From Sphingomonas sp. FARSPH (lineage in GTDB: Bacteria; Pseudomonadota; Alphaproteobacteria; Sphingomonadales; Sphingomonadaceae): a stretch of DNA of 64,000 bases. The notes under the pieces were generated by a model. That model ran no database searches and had not been told where the DNA came from. It worked only from the letters and a program-made list of their open reading frames with translations. The stretch lies in contig NZ_CP029985.1 of assembly GCF_003355005.1 (NCBI RefSeq), positions 1,789,001 to 1,853,000 on the forward strand, read 5' to 3'. Positions 36,331 through 45,033 of the stretch are shown piece after piece; position 1 is the first letter of the stretch; each line of letters starts with the position of its first letter. The position numbers and the translations under genes are program-made.

Positions 36331-38718
36331 ATGGCGACGCGGCGAGCGGTGTTGGGCGGGATCGCCGGATCGATGGTGATGGCGCGCGCGCAAGGGGCAT
36401 CCGCGACGGGCATGCAGCCGGCCGCGTCGGCGCGTGCCAGGTCGCTGCCGCTGGCTGCGGTGCGGTTGCGGCCGTCGGATTATGCGACCGCCGCCGGCGT
36501 CAACCGCACGTATCTGCTGCGCCTGCAGCCCGACCGGCTGCTGCACAATTTCCGCAAATATGCGGGCCTTGCGCCCAAGGCGGATATCTATGGCGGGTGG
36601 GAAAGCGACACGATCGCCGGCCATACGCTGGGCCATTACCTGTCCGCGCTGGTGCTGACGTGGCAGCAGACGGGCGATGCGGAGATGCGCCGCCGCGCCG
36701 ACTATATCGTCGACGAACTCGCGCTGTGCCAGGCGAAGCGCGGCACCGGCTACGTCGGTGCGCTGGGGCGCAAGCGCAAGGACGGCACGATCGTCGACGG
36801 CGAGGAGATTTTCGGCGAGGTGATGAAGGGCGACATCCGCTCGGGCGGGTTCGACCTCAACGGTTCGTGGTCGCCGCTCTACACGGTGCACAAGGTGTTC
36901 GCCGGCCTGCTCGACGTCCATGCCGGCTGGGGCAATGCCGCCGCGCTACGCGTCGCCGAGGGGCTGGCGGGCTATTTCGCGCGCGTCTTCGCGGCGCTGT
37001 CGTCCGAACAGGTGCAGACGGTACTGGGCTGCGAATATGGCGGCCTCAACGAAAGCTACGCCGAACTCTACGCGCGCACCCGCGATCCGCGCTGGCTCGG
37101 CATGGCGACGCTCCTCTACGACAACCGCGTGCTTGATCCGCTCGCGCGCGGCGAGGACGGGCTCGCGAATCTCCACGCGAATACGCAGGTGCCAAAGCTG
37201 ATCGGCCTCGCGCGCATCCACGAGGTGTCGGGCGGCGCGCCGGACAAGGCGAAGGCGGCGCGCTTCTTCTGGGAGACGGTGACGCAGCATCATAGCTACG
37301 TGATCGGCGGCAATGCCGACCGCGAATATTTCAGCGCGCCCGACACGATCGCACAGCACATCACCGAACAGACGTGCGAGCATTGCAACACCTACAACAT
37401 GCTCAAGCTGACGCGGCATCTGTGGTCGTGGCAGCCGGACGGCGCCCTGTTCGACTATTACGAGCGCGCGCACCTGAACCACGTGATGAGCGCGCAGGAC
37501 CCGGCAACGGGCGGCTTCACCTATATGACGCCGCTGATGAGCGCCGCGCCACGCGATTATTCGACGACGGCGGACGACGCCTTCTGGTGCTGCGTCGGAT
37601 CAGGGATGGAAAGCCACGCCAAGCATGGCGAAAGCATCTTCGCCGAAGGGGACGACGGCACCTTTTACGTCAACCTCTACATTCCCGCCGACGCGCAATG
37701 GGCCGCGCGGGGCGCAACGGTCGGGCTCGACACCCGCTATCCGTTCGAAGGGGCGGCGACGCTGACCTTCGCGAAGGTGCGGCGCGGGCGCTTCCCGGTC
37801 GCGCTGCGCGTGCCGGGCTGGGCGGCGGGCAAGGCGGCGGTGACGGTCAACGACCGGCCGGTGACGCCCGTGATGGCGCGCGGCTATGCGACGGTGACGC
37901 GCGTGTGGCGGGCGGGCGACCGCATCGCGATCGCGCTGCCGCTCGACCTCCGGCTGGAAGCGACGCCGGGGGACCCGGACGTCGTCGCGGTCGTCCGCGG
38001 GCCGATGGTGCTCGCCGCCGATCTCGGGCCGGTCGAGGCCAAGTGGGACAAGCCCGACCCGGCGCTGGTCGGTGCCGACCTGATCGGCGGCTTCGCACTG
38101 CGCGATGCGGCAAAGGGCGTTTATGCGACGCGCGGCGTCGTCAGGCCTGCCGATGTGTCGTTTGTGCCCTTCTACCGCCAGTATCGCCGGCAGAGCGCGG
38201 TCTATTTCAAGTGTTTCACCGACGCCGCCTGGGCGAGCGAAGAGGCGAGCTACATCGCGGAGCAGGCGCGGTTGAAAGACATCGCCGCGCGCTCCGTCGA
38301 CGTCATGCATCTGGGCGAGATGCAGCCAGAGCGCGACCACAAGCTCACCAGCGACATCTCCTATCCCGTCACCTATCGCGGGCGGCAGGGGCGCGATGCG
38401 CGGTCGGGCGGGTTCATCGAATTCGACATGACGACGCGGCCCGGGCCGCTGATCCTGCAGGCGACCTATTGGGGTGGCGAGCGGTCGCGCGATTTCGACA
38501 TCCTGGTCGACAATGTGAAGGTCGCGACGCAGCATCTGGACGAGGATGCGCCGGGCAGGTTCTTCGACGTCGATTATCCGCTGGCCGAGGCATTGACTCG
38601 CGGCAAGGCGCGCGTGCGCGTGCGCATCGTGCCGCACGATCGCAGCAGCGCGGGTCCGATCTTCGGCATGCGCCTGTACACCGCCAAGCCCGCCGGCAAA
38701 TCCGGGGCGATCGCGTGA
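36331..38718 (+). CDS. Beta-L-arabinofuranosidase, GH127/GH146 superfamily (DUF1680)
   Basis: The product is 795 residues with a twin-arginine-like leader (MATRRAVLGGIAGS), so it is probably exported folded. The alpha/alpha barrel domain starts LLRLQPDRLLHNFRKYAGL. The cysteine/glutamate metal-site pattern known from HypBA1 is visible: E346 and C349 in TEQTCEHCNTYNMLKL, and C420-C421 in FWCCVGSGMESHAKHG. The CC-VGSGME form is closer to what I recall of GH146 than of GH127. Both families remove beta-L-arabinofuranose, a sugar found mainly on hydroxyproline-rich plant proteins and some pectic chains. The GAGGGT before the ATG supports the start. It is the first gene of a run of four overlapping genes. 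Confidence 0.87.
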   Translation: MATRRAVLGGIAGSMVMARAQGASATGMQPAASARARSLPLAAVRLRPSDYATAAGVNRTYLLRLQPDRLLHNFRKYAGLAPKADIYGGWESDTIAGHTLGHYLSALVLTWQQTGDAEMRRRADYIVDELALCQAKRGTGYVGALGRKRKDGTIVDGEEIFGEVMKGDIRSGGFDLNGSWSPLYTVHKVFAGLLDVHAGWGNAAALRVAEGLAGYFARVFAALSSEQVQTVLGCEYGGLNESYAELYARTRDPRWLGMATLLYDNRVLDPLARGEDGLANLHANTQVPKLIGLARIHEVSGGAPDKAKAARFFWETVTQHHSYVIGGNADREYFSAPDTIAQHITEQTCEHCNTYNMLKLTRHLWSWQPDGALFDYYERAHLNHVMSAQDPATGGFTYMTPLMSAAPRDYSTTADDAFWCCVGSGMESHAKHGESIFAEGDDGTFYVNLYIPADAQWAARGATVGLDTRYPFEGAATLTFAKVRRGRFPVALRVPGWAAGKAAVTVNDRPVTPVMARGYATVTRVWRAGDRIAIALPLDLRLEATPGDPDVVAVVRGPMVLAADLGPVEAKWDKPDPALVGADLIGGFALRDAAKGVYATRGVVRPADVSFVPFYRQYRRQSAVYFKCFTDAAWASEEASYIAEQARLKDIAARSVDVMHLGEMQPERDHKLTSDISYPVTYRGRQGRDARSGGFIEFDMTTRPGPLILQATYWGGERSRDFDILVDNVKVATQHLDEDAPGRFFDVDYPLAEALTRGKARVRVRIVPHDRSSAGPIFGMRLYTAKPAGKSGAIA

Positions 38719-39755
38719 GCGCGGCGGCGAGCGAGGCGGCAAGCGAGGAGGGCGTCCACCTGACGCTCGACGCCCTGCGCGACCTGGCGGTGACGAAGCT
38801 GCGCGCGGTCGGCCTCGCGCCGGATCATGCCGCGGCGGTGGCGGAAACGATGGTCGCGGGCGAGCGCGACGGCTGCGCCAGCCACGGCATCTACCGCCTG
38901 CTCGTCGCCGCGAACAGCGTGGCGAAGGGCGTGGTGGTGCCCGACGCGGTGCCGGTCGTCAGCGAACCCGCGCGCGCGCTAGTGCGCGTCGATGGCGGCG
39001 GAGGTTTCGCCCAGCTCGCTTTCGCGCGCGGCCTGCCGATGCTGGTGGACAAGGCGCGTGCGTTCGGCATCGCGGCGATGGCGCTCAACCGCGTCGTCCA
39101 TTTCGCGGCCCTGTGGCCGGAGGTCGAGGCGCTGGCGGACGCGGGGCTCGCTGCGCTCGCCTTCACGCCCAGTCATGCCTGGGTCGCGCCGGCGGGCGGC
39201 ACGCGGCCGGTGTTCGGCACCAACCCCATCGCCTTTGGCTGGCCGCGCCCCGGCGGTCCTCCCTTCGTCTTCGACTTCGCGACGAGCGCGGTGGCGCGCG
39301 GGGAGATCGAACTGCACCGCCGCGCCGGCAAGCCGGTGCCCGATGATTGGGGCTATGACGCGCAAGGCCGGCCGACGACCGCGGCGGACGCGGTGTTGGC
39401 AGGCGCGATGCGCACGTTCGGCGGGCACAAGGGCTCGGCGCTCGCCGCGATGGTGGAACTGGTCGCGGGGCCGCTGATCGGCGACATGACCAGCGCTGAA
39501 TCGCTGGCCGCCGACCGCGGGCGCGGCGGATCGCCGATCGGCGGCGAGCTGATCGTCGCGATCGATCCCGCCGGCTTCCTGGGCGATACGGTGGCCGGGC
39601 ATCTGGCGCGCGCGGAGGCGATGTTCGCCGCTATCGAGGATCAGGGCGCGCGGCTGCCGTCCAGCCGGCGTTATGCCGCGCGGACGCGCAGCCTCGCGGA
39701 CGGCGTCGTCATCCCGGCGGCGCTCTATGCGGACATCATGAGGATCGGGGCATGA
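38715..39755 (+). CDS. Ldh/malate dehydrogenase-family reductase, Delta1-pyrroline-2-carboxylate reductase-like
   Basis: This 346-residue cytoplasmic enzyme starts at a GTG overlapping the previous stop (GTGA). It belongs to the NAD(P)H-dependent Ldh_2 family: GERDGCASHGIYRL near residue 55, ALNRVVHFAALWPEVEALA, the nucleotide-site block GTRPVFGTNPIAFGWPR, and FGGHKGSALAAMVELVAG. The ASHG and HFAALWPEVE forms match Delta1-piperideine/pyrroline-2-carboxylate reductases (DpkA, LhpD), which make L-proline from the dehydrated or racemised hydroxyproline intermediates. A malate or ureidoglycolate dehydrogenase role is less likely given the 4-hydroxyproline epimerase downstream. It overlaps the next gene by ATGA. 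Confidence 0.75.
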   Translation: MSAAASEAASEEGVHLTLDALRDLAVTKLRAVGLAPDHAAAVAETMVAGERDGCASHGIYRLLVAANSVAKGVVVPDAVPVVSEPARALVRVDGGGGFAQLAFARGLPMLVDKARAFGIAAMALNRVVHFAALWPEVEALADAGLAALAFTPSHAWVAPAGGTRPVFGTNPIAFGWPRPGGPPFVFDFATSAVARGEIELHRRAGKPVPDDWGYDAQGRPTTAADAVLAGAMRTFGGHKGSALAAMVELVAGPLIGDMTSAESLAADRGRGGSPIGGELIVAIDPAGFLGDTVAGHLARAEAMFAAIEDQGARLPSSRRYAARTRSLADGVVIPAALYADIMRIGA

Positions 39756-41518
39756 GCATTTTCGTCGCGGCGCTGTTGCTCGCCGCCCCCGCGCCCGCCA
39801 TTGCGGCGCCGATGGTCGCCGCCGCGGTGCCCGGCAGCGCCGATGCGCGGTTAAAGGCGTTATACACCGACGAATATGCCTGGCGTCGCCGCATGCTCGC
39901 ATCAGGCGACGCCAATCCCGGCGGCGACACGCGCCGCCTGCCCGATGTCGGCCCCGCGGCGCAGGCGGAGAAGCTGGCGCGCTGGACGCGCACCGCCGCC
40001 GCGCTCGCCGCGATCCGCCCGGCCGACCTGTCGGCCGCCGAGCGCATCAACTATCTGGTCTACCGGGGGCAGATCGACGCCTTGCTCGCCGAGCAGCGGT
40101 TTCGCGATTACGAGAAACCGCTCAATTCCGACACCAGCTTTTGGGGCGACGTCGCCGATGCGTCGCGCGGCGATTTCGTCCGCGAGAAGGATTATCGCGA
40201 CTATATCGCGATGCTGCGCGACATGCCGCGCTATTTCGACCAGCAGATCGCCAACATGCGCGCAGGCCTGGCGCGCGGGTTCACGCCGCCGCAGGTGACG
40301 TTGAAGGGGCGCGACATCGGCGTCGCGCAGGTGGTGGAGGCGCGCAGTCCGGAAGAGTCGCTGTTTTACGCGCCGTTCCTGAAGATGCCGGCGACGATTC
40401 CCGCGGCGACGCAAAGCGCGCTGAAGGCGGAGGCCGCGGCGGCGATCCGCGCGGCGGTCGTGCCTGCGCATGCGAAGCTGCTCGCCTTCCTGCGCACCGA
40501 CTATATCCCCGGCGCGCGCAAGACCATTGCGGCGTACGACCTGCCCGATGGCCGCGCCTATTATCGGTCGAAGGTCGCCGAATTCACCACGCAGGACCAG
40601 ACGCCCGAGGATATCCACCGGATCGGCCTTGCCGAGATGGCGGCGATCCGCGCGCGGATGCAGGGGGTGATGACCGAGGTCGGCTTCAAGGGCGACCTGC
40701 CCGCATTCCTCGCCTTCCTGCGCAGCGATCCGCGATTCTACGCGAAGACGCCGCAGGATCTGCTCGATCGCGCGGCGTGGATCGCCAAGACGTTCGACGG
40801 TAAGGCGAGCCAGTATTTCGGCCATCTGCCGCGCGCGCGCTTCGCGATCAAACCGGTGCCGGCGGACCTTGCGCCCTTCTACACCAGCGGGCGCGGCGGG
40901 CCGGGCGTGTACCTGGTCAACACCTACAATCTGCCCGCGCGGCCGCTCTATTCGCTCGCTGCGCTGACGCTGCACGAAAGCGCGCCGGGCCACGCCTTCC
41001 AGATGCCGCTCGCCGCGGAGAATAGCGACCTGCCCGCATTCCGGCGCGACGGCTATCTGTCCGTCTACGGCGAGGGATGGGCCTTGTATTGCGAGGCGCT
41101 GGGCGAGGAGATGGGGATGTACGACACGCCCTACGACCGGTTCGGCATGCTGAGCTATCAGGCGTGGCGCGCGGCGCGGCTGGTCGTCGACACCGGTCTG
41201 CATGCAAAGGGCTGGACGCGCGAACAGGCGCAGCGGTACCTTCATGACAACACCGCGCTCGCCGATCACGAGATCGAGACGGAGGTCGACCGCTACATCG
41301 CATGGCCCGGGCAGGCGCTGAGCTATTACACCGGACAGCTGGCGATCCAGCGCGACCGGGCGCGGGCCGAGGCCGCGCTGGGGGCGAAGTTCGACATCCG
41401 CGCCTTCCACGATGCGATCCTGTCGCTCGGTTCGGTCCCCGTCTCGGTGCTCGACGCGCGTACCGACCAGCTGATCCGCGATGGCGGCAAGGGCCCCTAT
41501 CCGGACGAGGAGAAGTGA
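39752..41518 (+). CDS. DUF885 family putative zinc metallopeptidase, exported
   Basis: The product is 588 residues with a signal peptide (MSIFVAALLLAAPAPAIAAP). It shows the family's metal-site signature HESAPGH (H408, E409, H414) followed by SVYGEGWALYCEALGEEMG, an arrangement like HEx4H...E zinc peptidases. It is about the usual DUF885 length and mostly alpha-helical by appearance. Activities are little known for the family. Here it is fused by 4-base overlaps to the reductase before it and the GH43 gene after it, so it is likely to act on the same substrate: cutting the protein backbone of a glycoprotein after or before sugar removal. That role is inference from context. Confidence 0.8.
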   Translation: MSIFVAALLLAAPAPAIAAPMVAAAVPGSADARLKALYTDEYAWRRRMLASGDANPGGDTRRLPDVGPAAQAEKLARWTRTAAALAAIRPADLSAAERINYLVYRGQIDALLAEQRFRDYEKPLNSDTSFWGDVADASRGDFVREKDYRDYIAMLRDMPRYFDQQIANMRAGLARGFTPPQVTLKGRDIGVAQVVEARSPEESLFYAPFLKMPATIPAATQSALKAEAAAAIRAAVVPAHAKLLAFLRTDYIPGARKTIAAYDLPDGRAYYRSKVAEFTTQDQTPEDIHRIGLAEMAAIRARMQGVMTEVGFKGDLPAFLAFLRSDPRFYAKTPQDLLDRAAWIAKTFDGKASQYFGHLPRARFAIKPVPADLAPFYTSGRGGPGVYLVNTYNLPARPLYSLAALTLHESAPGHAFQMPLAAENSDLPAFRRDGYLSVYGEGWALYCEALGEEMGMYDTPYDRFGMLSYQAWRAARLVVDTGLHAKGWTREQAQRYLHDNTALADHEIETEVDRYIAWPGQALSYYTGQLAIQRDRARAEAALGAKFDIRAFHDAILSLGSVPVSVLDARTDQLIRDGGKGPYPDEEK

Positions 41519-43059
41519 CGCCGGCCGCCGCGCTGTTCCTCGCCGCGATGGCGGGACAGGCGGCGCCGGAGACGATCGTCAGCCACGGCAACCCGATCCT
41601 CGCGGATGGCCGTTTTTATTCGACCGATCCCGCACCGATCGTCGTCGGCGACACGCTGTATATCCTCGCCGGCCGCGACGAGGCGCCCGACGGCGTCAAC
41701 GATTTCATCATGAACGAATGGCAGCTGCTGTCGACGAAGGATCCGGGATCGGGCCGGTGGCAGCATTATCCGAATGTCGCGCGCCCGCACGATATCTTCG
41801 CCTGGGCCGAAGCGGGGCGCGCCTATGCCGGCCAGATCGTGCGGGGGGCGGACCGGCGCTTCTACCTCTATGCACCCGTGCTCCAGCGGGTCGGTCCGGC
41901 GAAGGACCGGTTCGCGATCGGCGTCGCGGTGGCGGACGATCCGCGCGGGCCGTGGCGCGACGCGCATCCCGCCGGGCCGATCATCTCGCAGATCGTACCG
42001 GTCGCGAACGACATCCAGAATATCGACCCGACCGTGCTGGTCGAGGACGAGGGCCGCGTGACGATCATCTGGGGCACGTTCGGCCAGCTGCGCGGCATGG
42101 CGCTGAAGCCCGATATGGTGACGCCCGCCGGGCCGGAGGTGACGCTGACCGGCGCGACCGGTTTCTTCGAGGCGCCGTGGCTGATGAAGCGGCGGGGCAC
42201 CTATTACCTGCTCTATGCGGCAAACAATCCGGGGCCGGACAGCCCGTGCACGCCGACTCTGTATCACGCGTGCCAGGCCTATGCCTCCGCGCCGGGGCCG
42301 CTGGGGCCGTGGACCTATCGCGGCGTCGTGCTGCCGCCCGTGTCGTCGACCACGTCGCATGCCGGCGCGATCGAATTTCGCGGGCGCTGGTATCTCGCCT
42401 ATCACACTGCCGACGCGGTGGGCGGCGGGCATTTCCGCCGGTCGGTCGCGATCGATCCGATGGCGTGGGACGACAGCGTCAGCCCCGCGGCGATCCGCCC
42501 GGTCGTGCCGACGCGGATCGCGCACACCGTCGTCGCGACGCGCAACGTCGCCACCGGCGCCAGCGTCGCGACCTCCGCCATGCCCGTCCCGGTGCAATTC
42601 TGGTTGCGCGCCGTCAACGACGGCATGGTGCGCGCCGCACCGCTGCCGCCCGACATGTGGAGCGACTGGCGCGGCGCCGCGACGCCGGCGCAGGCTTGGC
42701 TGGAATATCGCTGGCCATTGCCTGTGACGATCGAGGCGAGCCGCATCCGCTTCTTCACCGATCAGCCCGCAGGTGCGCGCGCAGGGACCGCGCCGCCGAA
42801 GGACTGGCGCCTCGAATATTGGCGGGATGGCCGCTGGCAGGGGGTAGCCGGCGTGGTCCACCATGGCCGCGATGCCGCGGGCTTCGACACCGTCATCTTT
42901 CCACCGATCACGACGCGATGCCTGCGCGCCGTCTTCACCGCATCGGGCGATACGCGTGGCCATGCCGCGGTGGCGGTGGAGGAGTGGGAGGCCCTGGCGC
43001 CGCGCGCCGCCCCGCCACCATCGCCGCCGCACGATGTCGCACCCCCTTGTGCGACATGA
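41515..43059 (+). CDS. GH43-like arabinofuranosidase/xylosidase
   Basis: This 514-residue enzyme starts at a GTG overlapping the DUF885 stop (GTGA); the first 20 residues form a short signal-like stretch (TPAAALFLAAMAGQAAPE). The propeller has the three GH43 acids in order: D38 (YSTDPAPIVVG), D171 (QNIDPTVLV) and E219 (FFEAPWLMKRRG). A C-terminal domain of about 130 residues (YRWPLPVTIEASRIRFF; AVFTASGDTRGHAAVAV) looks like a beta-sandwich binding module. In this operon an alpha-L-arabinofuranosidase that removes the terminal alpha-linked arabinose of Hyp-arabinosides would fit; xylosidase activity cannot be ruled out. It is the last of four overlapping genes; a hairpin spans its stop. Confidence 0.8.
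   Translation: MTPAAALFLAAMAGQAAPETIVSHGNPILADGRFYSTDPAPIVVGDTLYILAGRDEAPDGVNDFIMNEWQLLSTKDPGSGRWQHYPNVARPHDIFAWAEAGRAYAGQIVRGADRRFYLYAPVLQRVGPAKDRFAIGVAVADDPRGPWRDAHPAGPIISQIVPVANDIQNIDPTVLVEDEGRVTIIWGTFGQLRGMALKPDMVTPAGPEVTLTGATGFFEAPWLMKRRGTYYLLYAANNPGPDSPCTPTLYHACQAYASAPGPLGPWTYRGVVLPPVSSTTSHAGAIEFRGRWYLAYHTADAVGGGHFRRSVAIDPMAWDDSVSPAAIRPVVPTRIAHTVVATRNVATGASVATSAMPVPVQFWLRAVNDGMVRAAPLPPDMWSDWRGAATPAQAWLEYRWPLPVTIEASRIRFFTDQPAGARAGTAPPKDWRLEYWRDGRWQGVAGVVHHGRDAAGFDTVIFPPITTRCLRAVFTASGDTRGHAAVAVEEWEALAPRAAPPPSPPHDVAPPCAT
43034..43057. promoter_or_regulatory. Perfect hairpin at the GH43 stop, before the hydroxyproline genes
   Basis: ATGTCGCAC (43034-43042) and GTGCGACAT (43049-43057) make a perfect 9-bp stem with the loop CCCCTT. 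It includes the last codons of the GH43 gene and the first base of its stop. No U-run follows, so it may be an attenuator, an mRNA-stability element or a protein-binding palindrome rather than a simple terminator. Confidence 0.5.
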
Positions 43060-43067
43060 TCGAAAAC

Positions 43068-43075
43068 CGTATACG
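43068..43075. promoter_or_regulatory. Candidate GntR-type operator CGTATACG
   Basis: The 8-bp palindrome CGTATACG, within ACCGTATACGAT, lies 28 bases before the start of the dihydrodipicolinate-synthase-family gene. The flanking ATGATCG and CGATCAT (43056-43062 and 43074-43080) form a further inverted repeat around it. It shares a GTATAC core with 36305-36310. Confidence 0.4.
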
Positions 43076-43103
43076 ATCATCAATCCATCAGAAAGGTTTT
43101 GGC

Positions 43104-44027
43104 ATGACAGTGGCTTGGAAGGGCGTGTTCCCCGCCGTGACGACGCAGATCCGCGCGGACATGAGCATCGACCTCGCCGATACGCAGCGCGTCGTCGACG
43201 ACCTGATCCGCGACGGCGTGACCGGCGTGATCGCGCTCGGCACGGTCGGCGAGAACAATTCGCTCGACTACGACGAGAAGGTCACCGTCCTGTCGGCGAT
43301 CGTCGAGGTGGTCGACGGCCGCGTGCCCGTCATCACCGGCGTGTCGGAATATGATACGCGCCGCGCGGTGCGCTATGCCCAGGCGGCCGAGAAAGCGGGG
43401 GCCGACGGGCTGATGCTGCTGCCGCCGATGGTCTATGTGCCCAAGGCGCACGAGTTGGTGAACCACTTCAAGGGCGTCGCCGAGCAGACCGGCCTGCCGA
43501 TCATGCTCTACAACAATCCGCCCGCCTATCGTACGGTGATCGACCAGGAGGTTCTTTCCGCCCTCGTCGACGTCAAGAACATCGTCGCGGTCAAGGAAAG
43601 CGCGCCCGACACGCGCCGCTTCACCGATTTCCGAAACGCGTTCGGCGATCGCTACGTGCTGTTCGCGGGGTTGGACGACGTGGCGCTCGAGGGGCTGTAT
43701 CTGGGCGCGCAGGGCTGGGTGTCGGGCCTGACCAACGCCTTCCCGCAGGAATCGGTGGAACTGGTCCGCGCGTTCGAGCGGGGCGATCATGCCAAGGCGA
43801 TGGAAATCTATCGCTGGTTCATGCCGCTCCTGCACCTCGACGCCGAGCACGATCTCGTCCAGTCGATCAAGCTCGCGGAGCAGGTGATGGGCCGTGGGTC
43901 GGAGCGCGTGCTGCCGCCGCGCTACGTGCTGGAGGGCGCGCGCCGCGCCGAGGTGATCGCGATGGTCGAAAAGGCGGCGGCGACGCGCCCGACGCTCGGC
44001 GCGACCGAGGCGCGTATCGCCGCCTGA
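43104..44027 (+). CDS. Dihydrodipicolinate synthase-family enzyme, probable Delta1-pyrroline-4-hydroxy-2-carboxylate deaminase
   Basis: This 307-residue cytoplasmic (beta/alpha)8 enzyme has the start WKGVFPAVTTQIRADMSID, GVIALGTVGENN, the active-site tyrosine in IMLYNNPPAY (Y136) and the Schiff-base lysine in IVAVKESAPD (K164). In this family the hydroxyproline-pathway deaminase (LhpC) converts pyrroline-4-hydroxy-2-carboxylate to alpha-ketoglutarate semialdehyde. The 1-base overlap with a 4-hydroxyproline epimerase gene favours this role. The main alternative is L-2-keto-3-deoxyarabonate dehydratase, a near relative in the L-arabinose pathway that gives the same product. Both fit an arabinose plus hydroxyproline locus, so the substrate must be tested. 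Confidence 0.78.
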   Translation: MTVAWKGVFPAVTTQIRADMSIDLADTQRVVDDLIRDGVTGVIALGTVGENNSLDYDEKVTVLSAIVEVVDGRVPVITGVSEYDTRRAVRYAQAAEKAGADGLMLLPPMVYVPKAHELVNHFKGVAEQTGLPIMLYNNPPAYRTVIDQEVLSALVDVKNIVAVKESAPDTRRFTDFRNAFGDRYVLFAGLDDVALEGLYLGAQGWVSGLTNAFPQESVELVRAFERGDHAKAMEIYRWFMPLLHLDAEHDLVQSIKLAEQVMGRGSERVLPPRYVLEGARRAEVIAMVEKAAATRPTLGATEARIAA

Positions 44028-45025
44028 TGCGCCACACCTTCTTCTGCATCGACGGTCACACCGCCGGCAACCCCGTCCGCCTCGTTGCGGGCGGGGCGCC
44101 GTTGCTGAAGGGCGCGTCGATGTCGGAGCGGCGGCAGGATTTCCTGACCCGCTTCGACTGGATCCGCACCGGGCTGTGTTTCGAACCGCGCGGCCACGAC
44201 ATGATGTCGGGCGGGTTCCTGTATCCGCCGACGACGACCGATGCCGATATCGGCATCCTGTTCATCGAGACGTCGGGCTGCCTGCCGATGTGCGGGCACG
44301 GCACGATCGGCATGGTGACGTTCGGGCTGGAGCATGGGTTGATCCAGCCGGCGACGCCGGGGCGGCTGAAGGTCGAGGTGCCCGCCGGCGTCATCGACAT
44401 CGCTTACGAGACCGCGGGCGACAAGGTGACCGCGGTGCGCATCACCAACGTCCCCGCCTATGTCGCCGCGAAGGGTGTTGCGGTCGATGTCGAGGGCATC
44501 GGGCCGCTCAGCATCGACGTCGCTTATGGCGGCAATTATTACGCGATCATCGAACCGCAGGGGCAATATGCCGGGCTCGACGCGATGGGCGCGAGCCGGC
44601 TGGTCGAACTGTCGGGCCGCATCCGCGAGGCGGTGCGCGCGAAATGCGAGCCGGTCCACCCGCTCGACCCGACGATCCGCGGCGTCAGCCACATCCTGTG
44701 GGCGGATAAGCCGCGCAGCAATGACGCCGACGGCCGCAACGCGGTCTTCTACGGTGACAAGGCGATCGATCGCAGCCCGTGCGGCACGGGCACGTCGGCG
44801 CGGCTGGCGCATCTCGCCGATCGGGGCACGCTGAAGGTCGGCGACCGCTTCGTCCACGAAAGCTACATCGGCAGCCGCTTCGTCGGCCGGGTCGAGGCGG
44901 CGACGATGCTGGGCGACACGCCCGCGATCGTGCCCTCGATCGAAGGGTCGGCGATCGCGACCGGGTTCAACACGATCTGGATCGACCGCGCGGATGCGTT
45001 CTGGGAGGGGTTTCAGGTACAGTGA
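44027..45025 (+). CDS. 4-hydroxyproline 2-epimerase (proline racemase family)
   Basis: This 332-residue enzyme shows both catalytic cysteines of the epimerase: C89 in PMCGHGTIG and C252 in DRSPCGTGTSA. With a threonine at the second position it would instead be a trans-3-hydroxy-L-proline dehydratase, so the epimerase call is favoured. It begins with HTFFCIDGHTAGNPVRLV, standard for the family, and has GGNYYAIIEP mid-protein. It inverts trans-4-hydroxy-L-proline to cis-4-hydroxy-D-proline in the first catabolic step. The start overlaps the preceding stop by one base (TGATG). No D-hydroxyproline oxidase is encoded nearby, so that step must be supplied elsewhere. Confidence 0.87.
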   Translation: MRHTFFCIDGHTAGNPVRLVAGGAPLLKGASMSERRQDFLTRFDWIRTGLCFEPRGHDMMSGGFLYPPTTTDADIGILFIETSGCLPMCGHGTIGMVTFGLEHGLIQPATPGRLKVEVPAGVIDIAYETAGDKVTAVRITNVPAYVAAKGVAVDVEGIGPLSIDVAYGGNYYAIIEPQGQYAGLDAMGASRLVELSGRIREAVRAKCEPVHPLDPTIRGVSHILWADKPRSNDADGRNAVFYGDKAIDRSPCGTGTSARLAHLADRGTLKVGDRFVHESYIGSRFVGRVEAATMLGDTPAIVPSIEGSAIATGFNTIWIDRADAFWEGFQVQ

Positions 45026-45033
45026 CGTTTCAA

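Noticed and set aside
44027..45025. Trans-3-hydroxy-L-proline dehydratase instead of epimerase
   Set aside because: The second active-site position is cysteine (C252 in SPCGTGTSA), not threonine.
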